Source of the DNA: Planctomycetaceae bacterium
Lineage (GTDB): Bacteria; Planctomycetota; Planctomycetia; Planctomycetales; Planctomycetaceae
NCBI GenBank assembly: GCA_003445035.1
Contig: DLVV01000027.1
Location: 1-7,256, forward strand
Length of the DNA stretch: 7,256 bases
Direction: 5' to 3'
The stretch's first letter is position 1, and each line of letters begins with the position of its first letter. The position numbers and the translations under genes were made by a program. A model generated the notes under the pieces. It made no database searches. It saw only the letters and a list, made by a program, of their open reading frames with translations, and was not told where the DNA came from. Below are positions 1-5,511 of the stretch, piece by piece.

Positions 1-1283
1 CGGAACGTGCGGCGAGCCCAGTAGTGCGACATCCCCTGGCGATCGATGAACGTCTGGGGTCCCTCCTCGCGATACACCCCGCTCATCGTCTTGCTGAACT
101 GCTTGAACGACTCCCCGGGATTCCGGCTCGTGGCCATCACCAGTCCCTCGACCAGCTTGTCGTAGGGCACGTTCTTGGTGACACGATCCTGGAGCCAGTC
201 GTACCAGTCCTGGCTGGCGCGCCGGGTTTTCTGGGGAGTCACGTTGTTCAACGCGTCGTCGTTGTTTCCGGTGAAGTCCGAGAGACGGGTCGCCCACCAG
301 GCGGCGTAGGCCGGCCGCGCCAGCAGTTCCTCGACCTTCTTGGTCCGTTTCTCTGGATCGGTGTTTTCCAGGAACGACGTGATTTCGGGAACCGTCGGCA
401 GGGTGCCGACCAGGTCCAGCGAGACACGGCGGAGAAACTCGGCGTCGGTACTGAGATCGGAAGGAACGATGCCGAGTTTTCGCAGCTTGTCGACGACCAG
501 CCGGTCGATTTCCGTCGGCATTTCGACCTTCGGATACTTCTTGCCCACCTTGTCGCTGACAGGCCTCACCACCGGCACCGGCACCACGCCGTTGTCGTAA
601 AAGGCGACGACGTGTGTGTCACCGGGTTGGCCGCTGGTCAACAGGCCACCGGAACTGACATCCGCGACCAGGTCGTCGTTGCTCTTGAAACGTGTCAGCG
701 GCGTCACATCCTCACGGGTCCCATCACTCCAGACGGCCACCGCTTTCAGCTGGATCTTCTCGCCCTTGGCACCAATCACCAGTTCCGCCGGAGTGATCTC
801 GAGTTTCACCAACCGGGCGGCATCCTTGGACACCGCCGGTGCTCCGGCCGCGATCCAGCTGCGGAGCAGGCGATACTGCCAACTGCCGACCTTCATCCGC
901 AGCCCCCCCTCATGAGGCACCGTCTCGGTCGGCTTCTCCAGCATCAGGCTCTTGGTCGGCTTCGAGACGTTGGCCCGAGGCCCCTCGCCGTCGGCCGCCT
1001 TGAGCAATGCGTCATGATCGAACTTGAAGTCGTAACCGAACAGCGACAGTCGAAATCCTCCGCGACCCTGGAACGACCCGTGGCAGGCCCGTCCACTGCA
1101 GCCGAGTTTCCCGAACAACGGCACCACGTGGCGCTGGAAATCGGGCACCTCGTCGGTCGATTCGGCGGCAAACCGCTCGGGGACCGGAGCGGCCACTTTC
1201 GAGGGCACCACCTTGGCATCGTTGGCCTGGGCCGAAACGGCCAGCGCACCAACAACCACCGCGGAAATCAAATACCGTGTCAT
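1..1283 (-). CDS. Planctomycete cytochrome c / Big_2-like / DUF1549 protein, 3' end cut by the window edge
   Basis: Exported multidomain protein; the first 427 residues are visible and the reading frame is still open at base 1. Residues 1-20 form a Sec signal peptide ending near SAQA. Residues 48-150 match the planctomycete cytochrome c type domain (PSCyt1-like): PLFGKLGC, then C62, C67 and H68 in a CX4CH heme-like arrangement, and later RSWIAAGAP. Residues 158-240 resemble a bacterial Ig-like (Big_2) domain, with the typical stretch AVWSDGTREDVTP. Residues 255-427 are the start of DUF1549 (EIDRLVVDKLRKLGI, FLRRVSLDLVGTLPT). The second CXXCH motif expected late in DUF1549, and DUF1553, would lie outside the window. 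The ATG at 1283 overlaps the stop of the preceding gene as ATGA; a weak AAGGA lies 12 nt upstream. It is the last visible gene of the sigma-factor operon and a paralogue of the gene at 5512-7256, but it lacks that protein's N-terminal Ig-like domain. The family assignment is firm; the substrate and the redox role are unknown. Confidence 0.9.
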   Translation of the reverse strand, partial: MTRYLISAVVVGALAVSAQANDAKVVPSKVAAPVPERFAAESTDEVPDFQRHVVPLFGKLGCSGRACHGSFQGRGGFRLSLFGYDFKFDHDALLKAADGEGPRANVSKPTKSLMLEKPTETVPHEGGLRMKVGSWQYRLLRSWIAAGAPAVSKDAARLVKLEITPAELVIGAKGEKIQLKAVAVWSDGTREDVTPLTRFKSNDDLVADVSSGGLLTSGQPGDTHVVAFYDNGVVPVPVVRPVSDKVGKKYPKVEMPTEIDRLVVDKLRKLGIVPSDLSTDAEFLRRVSLDLVGTLPTVPEITSFLENTDPEKRTKKVEELLARPAYAAWWATRLSDFTGNNDDALNNVTPQKTRRASQDWYDWLQDRVTKNVPYDKLVEGLVMATSRNPGESFKQFSKTMSGVYREEGPQTFIDRQGMSHYWARRTF

Positions 1284-2008
1284 GGCTTCGACTTGTCCTT
1301 GGTTCTGACGGTCTTCTTGACCGCCTGTTTTTCCTGTTTTCCCGTTCGACGACCGACCCTGGCTGAGACCGACTTGCCGGCCCGCTTGCCACTTCGGCCC
1401 TTCGAACGGCTCACCGTTATTTTCGCTGCCCGCTGCAAACGTCGCAACTCTCGATCCGCGGCAGCATCCAGGTTTTCCAGTGTCTTCAACTGCGTCTCGA
1501 TTCGACCGATCCGCTCCCGAGACCGCTTGATGTCGGCCGCCAGCATCTCCCGTCGCAGCTCGGCCCGCCTCCGCAACGTCCGCTTCAACCTCGCATCCCG
1601 GTCGGCATCAGGCTTCATGACCTGCCGGGCCACCATCAATCGGGCCTGGGACTCGAGTTTCCACAATTCGAGCATCAACTCGTACCGCTTCGGATTGGAC
1701 ACCTTGACCCGCTCCAGCTTCTCGGCCGTCCGAAACAACTCCAGGACCGCCTTGTCATAGGCCCGCCGGTTGCCCGCGTCTTTGAGTCGCGAAATCAACT
1801 TGGCGAGCTCCGGATGGTGGGTCCGCGCAAACGCCAGCGACTGCTTGGCCTCTCGTTTGTTCAACCGGCGGACCCGTTGCTTGGCCGCGGACGACTTCGC
1901 CCGGGCATTCCGGCCCACCTTCGCCTCCGGTTTCGACGAATCCGACTGTCCCCGACCAACACCGGCCAGGGTGATCACCAGGCAGACACAGAGAAACAAC
2001 CGGTTCAT
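1280..2008 (-). CDS. Exported, strongly basic helical/coiled-coil protein of unknown function
   Basis: A 242-residue protein that I cannot assign to a named family. Residues 1-20 (MNRLFLCVCLVITLAGVGRG) look like a Sec signal peptide, so most of the protein should lie outside the cytoplasmic membrane. Residues 45-195 are almost free of proline and glycine, rich in K, R, E and L, and predicted by eye to be long helices or coiled coil; the segment AYDKAVLELFRTAEKLERVK and the arginine-rich 139-192 stretch are typical. Residues 196-242 form a low-complexity tail with 18 K/R and only two acidic residues. The ATG at 2008 was chosen because it begins the signal peptide, overlaps the anti-sigma stop as ATGA, and has GGAGG 7 nt upstream; a longer reading from 2137 would overlap the anti-sigma gene by 133 nt and lose the signal. 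Its place between the anti-sigma and cytochrome genes suggests an envelope sensor or adaptor role. A loose resemblance to Spy/CpxP-like periplasmic helical proteins is possible but unproven. Confidence 0.8.
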   Translation of the reverse strand: MNRLFLCVCLVITLAGVGRGQSDSSKPEAKVGRNARAKSSAAKQRVRRLNKREAKQSLAFARTHHPELAKLISRLKDAGNRRAYDKAVLELFRTAEKLERVKVSNPKRYELMLELWKLESQARLMVARQVMKPDADRDARLKRTLRRRAELRREMLAADIKRSRERIGRIETQLKTLENLDAAADRELRRLQRAAKITVSRSKGRSGKRAGKSVSARVGRRTGKQEKQAVKKTVRTKDKSKP

Positions 2009-2502
2009 TCGTCGTCCTCCCCATCCATTCCCGCCGGCAACGCCACCGCCGCGATCATCCAGTCCGGCACCACCAGCTCGGGCTCCATCACTTCCGCATC
2101 CGTCTCGGCCACCTCGCCACCGACACCATCGGCCCACGTCGAAAGCAGCATGTCCGCATCCGGACCGGCCACCCTCACCGGGTCACTCGTCTGCAACGAC
2201 AGGCCAATGACCAGTGACAGGCACACCGCGGCCGCCGCCACGACCACGGATCTCAATCCGCCCGCGGCGTTCGATTCTCCGGCAGCGGTCGCCACCACCG
2301 CATCGACCCGACCCGACTCGGCAACAACCCCGACCAGTTCGACAGTTCGTGCCACCGCCTCGCAGGCCTCGACGTCGCCTTCGGCCAGCCGGGCCTCCCA
2401 CGCGGTCAACTCGGTCTCGGCCAGTTCCCCGGCCACATAGGCAAACGCCAACCAGTCGGCGTCGCCGAAATCATCCGCCGGATTGTCGTGTGTGAGTGTC
2501 AT
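2005..2502 (-). CDS. Probable membrane-bound anti-sigma factor (single-pass)
   Basis: A 165-residue protein directly after the ECF sigma gene, the usual place for a cognate anti-sigma factor. Residues 14-56 (DWLAFAYVAGELAETE and the helices that follow) resemble the short N-terminal sigma-binding helices of anti-sigma factors. Residues 83-104 (LRSVVVAAAAVCLSLVIGLS) form one transmembrane helix. The remaining 61 residues would be outside the membrane and are very acidic: 16 D/E against one R, ending GEDDE, with a hydrophobic/aromatic patch VPDWMIAAVAL at 145-155. The zinc-type HXXXCXXC anti-sigma motif is absent; the only cysteines are C47 and one inside the membrane helix. The start at 2502 overlaps the sigma stop as ATGA and has a good GAGGTG 8 nt upstream. 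It would hold the sigma factor at the membrane until an envelope signal releases it. The assignment rests mainly on position and topology, because sequence similarity is weak. Confidence 0.72.
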   Translation of the reverse strand: MTLTHDNPADDFGDADWLAFAYVAGELAETELTAWEARLAEGDVEACEAVARTVELVGVVAESGRVDAVVATAAGESNAAGGLRSVVVAAAAVCLSLVIGLSLQTSDPVRVAGPDADMLLSTWADGVGGEVAETDAEVMEPELVVPDWMIAAVALPAGMDGEDDE

Positions 2503-3035
2503 CTCTCATCCACCTCATCCCTCTCGGCCAGCCGCCGGTGCAGTTTCGCCAGGGCCGATCGCATTCGCGTCAGCACGGTCCCCAGCGGAGCATCCAGTTC
2601 CTCGGCAATCACCTTGAAGGTCTTGTCTTCGTAAATCCGCTTGCGAACGACGGCCTGCTGTTCGACAGGCAATTCCTCGATCAATTCCCGTACGCCCCGG
2701 ATCGACTCGTCCAGGCTGGCCAGTTCTTCCGGAGTGGCGGTTTCGGTTCGAGGTCTCTCGGCCAGACGCTTCAGGCTGCGATCCCGCAACTGCCTCTTTC
2801 GTCCCGCCAGCATCGCCTCGTTGTATGCCACCCGGAAGAGCCACCCCTTGAGTGTCTCGGTCCGAGCCGTGTGTCCTGCCTCCATCGCCCGTGTGAAAGT
2901 CGCCTGAAACGCCTCGTCGACCGCTTCCGGATCGGATGTGACACCCAGCAGAAACGACCTCAAAGGCCCACCGAACTGGTGGAACCACCGCTCGACTTCC
3001 GAGGGGTCAATCCGTTCTCCATCTCCCGACGTCAA
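2499..3035 (-). CDS. ECF-type RNA polymerase sigma factor (sigma-70 family)
   Basis: A 178-residue protein of typical ECF length with only regions 2 and 4. Region 2 spans about residues 22-84: the PEAVDEAFQATFTRAMEA stretch corresponds to the usual AEDLVQETFLRAW core-binding part, and LKGWLFRVAYNEAMLAGRKR to the -10 recognition helix. A linker of about 25 residues follows. Region 4 (112-170) has the family signature ELPVEQQAVVRKRIYEDKTF, followed by a helix-turn-helix, IAEELDAPLGTVLTRMRSAL, that would bind the -35 element. The frame has a TGA three codons before the TTG at 3035, and the nearby ATG is out of frame, so TTG is the likely start; GGTGAG lies 5 nt upstream. It should direct RNA polymerase to a small regulon, possibly including this operon. 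It is the first of four genes linked by ATGA overlaps and is probably controlled by the membrane protein encoded next. The exact ECF subgroup cannot be assigned by eye. Confidence 0.93.
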   Translation of the reverse strand: MTSGDGERIDPSEVERWFHQFGGPLRSFLLGVTSDPEAVDEAFQATFTRAMEAGHTARTETLKGWLFRVAYNEAMLAGRKRQLRDRSLKRLAERPRTETATPEELASLDESIRGVRELIEELPVEQQAVVRKRIYEDKTFKVIAEELDAPLGTVLTRMRSALAKLHRRLAERDEVDER

Positions 3036-3123
3036 ACGTGCTCACCCCGCTCCCGTCGTGCTGTACCCTTTGGATGCGCCCACCCACCCGATTATTGGGT
3101 GCCGTCGCATCTTTTTTTGGCTC
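3036..3123 (-). promoter_or_regulatory. Gap between the propeller and sigma genes, possible internal promoter
   Basis: This is the only real gap in the minus-strand block (88 nt) and so the likeliest place for the sigma operon to have its own promoter. On the minus strand AATAAT (plus-strand bases 3096-3091) matches five of six positions of a -10 box, but 17 nt upstream there is only an A-rich stretch and no convincing -35. I see no clear ECF-type -35 (GGAAC-like) in the proper orientation, so autoregulation is not shown by the sequence. The -10-like box falls inside a short inverted repeat. Read-through from the DUF1501/propeller genes is equally possible. Confidence 0.3.
3085..3101. repeat. 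Short inverted repeat CACCC-N7-GGGTG
   Basis: A perfect 5-bp stem (3085-3089 pairing with 3097-3101) around the AT-rich loop GATTATT, extendable by one G-U pair. A run of seven T lies at 3112-3118 on the plus strand, but it begins ten bases beyond the stem. On the minus strand, the strand carrying the genes, the matching A-run comes before the hairpin instead of a T-run after it, so this is not a standard terminator for the propeller gene. It could be an operator or an attenuating hairpin before the sigma gene, or chance. Confidence 0.3.
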
Positions 3124-4014
3124 TCAGGGAACATCCCGTAACCACAGGTCAAACCGCCCCTTGCGCTCCGACACGTAGACGATCCGCTTTCCATCGGGAT
3201 GCCACGCCGGGTAATCGTCTCGTTCGGGATGTGCGGTGACGCGTTTCACGTTCGATCCGTCGGCATCCATCACGTAGATCTCACGGTTGCCGTCACGGTT
3301 GGAGACGAAAACCACGCGGCGACCGTCGGGCGAGAACCTCGGCCGCACATCCTGGGCCCGGTGCCGCGTCAATCTTCGTATTTCGCTTCCGTCAGCAGCC
3401 TGGGCCCGGTAGATCTCGTAGTTGCCGTCGCGAGTCGATCCGAACAGCAGTTGCCGTCCGTCAGTCGAGACGCTCGGCCAGTTGCAGATCCCGGCGACAT
3501 CCACCAGCAGCTTGCGGTCACCGGCCTGGATGTTGCACGAGAAGACCTTCTGGCGACCGCCTTCGGCAAAGACATACAGCACCCGCTTCCCGTCGGGCGT
3601 GAAAGCCGGGCTCCGCATCCCGGAGAATCCCGACGCCGGCGGAATCTCGGCGGTTTTCTGCTCACGGGTGTCCTCGATCACCATCCCCACGCTGGCCGCC
3701 GTGCGACTCTGCAGGAACGCCAGGTAACGACCGTCTCGCGAAACGGCCGGTTCGAGTTCCGAACGGGTCTCGTCCTTGTGGACCGGCTGCTGTTTCCTGT
3801 CGGCCAACTTGAGTCTCACCAGTTGCAGCTGCTCTGGTCTCACCTGCAACACGAAGATCAACGTCCCGGCATCGACGAAGACCGGGTCCCGCTTGTACCG
3901 GTGGTCGTCGGTCAACGGCCGCTCGGCAGCCAGTGCCGTACCCCACCCGAACGCGGCACAGACCAGTCCGGCAGTCACCCACCGGCAACAGGCCAGACGG
4001 CTAGACGAATTCAT
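3124..4014 (-). CDS. TolB-like exported beta-propeller protein (PD40 repeats)
   Basis: A 296-residue protein with a Sec-type signal peptide (residues 1-30, hydrophobic core VTAGLVCAAFGWG, cleavage likely after ALAA). The rest is a run of WD40-like PD40 blades as in the C-terminal half of TolB: SRDGRYLAF (92-100), TPDGKRVLYV (139-148), STDGRQLLFGSTRDGNYEIY (183-202), SPDGRRVVFVSNRDGNREIY (228-247) and HPDGKRIVYVSERKGRFDLW (272-291). With a degenerate first blade at about 43-57 this makes five to six blades, so the protein is probably one complete propeller. It has neither the N-terminal domain of true TolB nor any visible enzyme motif, so a periplasmic binding or scaffold role is more likely than a Tol-Pal role. 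Its ATG at 4014 lies 14 nt inside the end of the DUF1501 gene in another frame, with only a weak upstream ribosome site (GGGACGG), which suggests translational coupling to DUF1501. Confidence 0.88.
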   Translation of the reverse strand: MNSSSRLACCRWVTAGLVCAAFGWGTALAAERPLTDDHRYKRDPVFVDAGTLIFVLQVRPEQLQLVRLKLADRKQQPVHKDETRSELEPAVSRDGRYLAFLQSRTAASVGMVIEDTREQKTAEIPPASGFSGMRSPAFTPDGKRVLYVFAEGGRQKVFSCNIQAGDRKLLVDVAGICNWPSVSTDGRQLLFGSTRDGNYEIYRAQAADGSEIRRLTRHRAQDVRPRFSPDGRRVVFVSNRDGNREIYVMDADGSNVKRVTAHPERDDYPAWHPDGKRIVYVSERKGRFDLWLRDVP

Positions 4015-5338
4015 CGATCACCGTCCCGCCGGACAACACGTTCAACTCGGCCCGGTCCTGGGTGGTCAACCCCGCCAGTTCGGTGATCGTGGTCCCGACC
4101 ATCAGGGGTGTGATCGGCGTCGTCAACGGGTGCTCACCCAGCTTGTCACTCTGTCCGATTGCCCCCCCGGTCGGCACGCCCGCACCCGACCACAGAGAAA
4201 AGTAACACTGCGGCCAGTGGTCCCGGGCGGCCCGTGGATTGATCTTGGGAGTCCGTCCGAATTCGCTGATCACCACCACCAGCGTGTCCTCGAGCAAACC
4301 GCGATCCTGGAGATCGGTCATCAACTCGGGCAACACCCGATCCAGCAACGGGCAATGCCGGTCCATCAGCATCTCGAAGTTGTAGATGTGCGTGTCCCAG
4401 CCGAAATCGTAGTTCGGCGTGATCGCCTCGACCGTCTGGCTCCAGTTCAACTGCACGTAGGGAACCCGGGCCTCAACCAGCCGACGTGCCACCAGGGCAC
4501 TTTGTCCGAAGTGCGTGTGCCCGTATCTCTGCCGTGTCGCCTCCGACTCGCGGGTCACGTCAAACGCATCCCGTGCCGAGGGATTCGACAGCAACCCGTA
4601 GGCCATCTGGTAGGCCCGTTCCCAATCGTCGATGCCGGCGGCCTCCAGCCGCCGACGGGCCACGTCCAACTGCCCCAGCAGGTGTCGACGATCGGAGATC
4701 CGGCCGGGCGTGATGCCTTCCAGCAAATCCAGCGCCGGCAGGTCGACCGAGCCGTCGTTCTTGACGACCACCTGGAACGGATCCCACGCCTTGCCGAAGG
4801 TTCCCCCGCCATAGCCCTCGACAATCCGCACGCTGTCCTGGATGACCCCCCGGCCCACCGAGAGAAACGGAGGCAGGTCACCGGTGCGGCCCCGGTGCCG
4901 GGCAACGATCGCTCCAAAGTTGGGCTGCACCGGCCCGGGCTTCTCATGGAAGCCGGTCAACGCCACGGTGCCCGCATCCGGATGTCCGGGCTGTGAGCTC
5001 ACGTGCGTCCGGGCCAGGGCGAAGCGGTCGCTGATCGAGGCCATCCGCGGCAGCAGGTCGGTGAACCGGACACCGGGAGTCCGGGTGGCGATCGTCGAAA
5101 ACGGACCGCGGTACTCGCTGGGCGCATCCGGCTTGGGATCGAAGGTGTCCAGGTGTGACGGGGCCCCCCACAGCCAGACCAGCAGCACCGTCTTGGCCCG
5201 GGGCCCGCGGTCGGCCCCGGCTCCGGACGCCAGATCCGGTCGTCCCATCAGCAACGGCAATGACGCGCCCATTTTCAGGAACGACCGCCGGGAGGGACCG
5301 CCACAGGTGCGGGATCGGAACTGGCCCACGTTGATCAT
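4001..5338 (-). CDS. DUF1501 family protein, Tat-exported
   Basis: A 445-residue protein of the DUF1501 family, which belongs to the alkaline-phosphatase-like fold and is abundant in planctomycetes. A twin-arginine motif, SRRSFLKMG (16-24), is followed by a short hydrophobic segment, pointing to Tat export already folded, possibly with metal bound. Family signatures in order: LLVWLWGAPSHLDTFDPKPD (52-71), YRGPFSTIAT (76-85), FTDLLPRMA (92-100), HFGQSALVARRLVEARVPYV (276-295), GWDTH (313-317), VVISEFGRTPKIN (355-367), RDHWP (372-376) and the C-terminal GGTVIDEF. The GWDTH, SEFGR and RDHW acidic and histidine residues are likely metal ligands by analogy with the superfamily. The ATG at 5338 puts the Tat motif at the N terminus and has GGGAGA 9 nt upstream; the frame stays open to 5470, but that extension is not family-like. 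DUF1501 genes commonly accompany DUF1549/DUF1553 genes, as here on both sides. Enzymatic activity is not established for the family. Confidence 0.92.
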   Translation of the reverse strand: MINVGQFRSRTCGGPSRRSFLKMGASLPLLMGRPDLASGAGADRGPRAKTVLLVWLWGAPSHLDTFDPKPDAPSEYRGPFSTIATRTPGVRFTDLLPRMASISDRFALARTHVSSQPGHPDAGTVALTGFHEKPGPVQPNFGAIVARHRGRTGDLPPFLSVGRGVIQDSVRIVEGYGGGTFGKAWDPFQVVVKNDGSVDLPALDLLEGITPGRISDRRHLLGQLDVARRRLEAAGIDDWERAYQMAYGLLSNPSARDAFDVTRESEATRQRYGHTHFGQSALVARRLVEARVPYVQLNWSQTVEAITPNYDFGWDTHIYNFEMLMDRHCPLLDRVLPELMTDLQDRGLLEDTLVVVISEFGRTPKINPRAARDHWPQCYFSLWSGAGVPTGGAIGQSDKLGEHPLTTPITPLMVGTTITELAGLTTQDRAELNVLSGGTVIDEFV

Positions 5339-5347
5339 GACAGACAG

Positions 5348-5353
5348 TCTCCC
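5348..5353 (-). promoter_or_regulatory. Ribosome binding site of the DUF1501 gene
   Basis: GGGAGA on the minus strand, 9 nt before the ATG at 5338. It settles the start choice against the 44-residue upstream extension, which would run across the divergent promoter region. Confidence 0.6.
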
Positions 5354-5418
5354 ACACACATCGACCCCGCTCAAGCGGTTCCCTGGCCTTCCCCGATCGG
5401 TCCGGGCCAAAGCCACAG

Positions 5419-5448
5419 TTGAGTGCTTCGTGGGGACACCGATATAGT
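5419..5448 (+). promoter_or_regulatory. Sigma-70-like promoter for the rightward DUF1549/DUF1553 gene
   Basis: TTGAGT (5419-5424, four of six matches to TTGACA) and TATAGT (5443-5448, five of six matches to TATAAT) are separated by 18 nt. This is an AT-rich spot in an otherwise GC-rich intergenic region. Transcription would start near 5455, giving a leader of about 57 nt before the GTG at 5512. It looks like a housekeeping-type promoter, not an ECF one. Confidence 0.55.
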
Positions 5449-5470
5449 GGAGAGCGAGGCGGGTCCCCAA
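5441..5470 (-). promoter_or_regulatory. Possible minus-strand promoter for DUF1501, overlapping the rightward promoter
   Basis: On the minus strand TTGGGG (5470-5465) and TATATC (5446-5441) lie 18 nt apart, with three and four of six matches. The -10-like bases are shared with the plus-strand TATAGT box. Start would be near 5434, leaving a leader of about 95 nt before the DUF1501 ATG. The match is weak, and other minus-strand promoters in the 173-nt gap cannot be excluded. Confidence 0.25.
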
Positions 5471-5484
5471 CGGCTCGCCCGCTC
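5452..5484 (+). repeat. GC-rich hairpin in the leader of the rightward gene
   Basis: GAGCG pairs with CGCTC (5452-5456 with 5480-5484) and GGCG with CGCC (5458-5461 with 5476-5479). A single bulged A at 5457 and a 14-nt loop complete it. It would form at the very start of the predicted mRNA leader. In DNA this GC-rich such a stem can arise by chance, and no T-run follows, so it is not a terminator. Confidence 0.3.
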
Positions 5485-5499
5485 CACTTCGAACCCACC

Positions 5500-5504
5500 A
5501 GGGA
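5500..5504 (+). promoter_or_regulatory. Ribosome binding site deciding the GTG start at 5512
   Basis: AGGGA with a 7-nt spacer before GTG at 5512-5514. It supports the GTG over the in-frame ATG at 5545, which would remove half of the signal peptide. Confidence 0.6.
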
Positions 5505-5511
5505 CCAGTTC

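Noticed and set aside
24..1760. A 578-codon plus-strand open frame, the longest uninterrupted frame closed within the window.
   Set aside because: It lies antisense to two well-supported minus-strand genes (the DUF1549 protein and the coiled-coil protein). Its translation is rich in H, R, P and Q without domain motifs, as expected for an antisense shadow in GC-rich DNA.
2009..2137. An upstream start at 2137 for the coiled-coil gene.
   Set aside because: The added 43 residues are glycine/arginine-rich, overlap the anti-sigma gene by 133 nt, and hide the signal peptide that begins at 2008.
3085..3118. Hairpin followed by a T-run as a rho-independent terminator.
   Set aside because: The stem is only five pairs, the T-run starts ten bases beyond it, and it would work only on the plus strand, where no gene ends. 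On the coding strand the order is reversed.
3351..3410. A 12-bp direct repeat (CCTGGGCCCGGT at 3351-3362 and 3399-3410).
   Set aside because: The copies are 48 nt (16 codons) apart in the same frame within the propeller gene and encode the same short residue pattern (RAQ); this reflects coding similarity, not a mobile or regulatory repeat.
3776..4996. A long plus-strand frame antisense to DUF1501 and the propeller gene.
   Set aside because: The opposite strand has clear family signatures in both genes; this translation shows none and no ribosome site.
5339..5470. An N-terminal extension of DUF1501 up to an ATG at 5470.
   Set aside because: It would push the Tat motif far inside the protein, cross the divergent promoter region, and ignore the good ribosome site before 5338.
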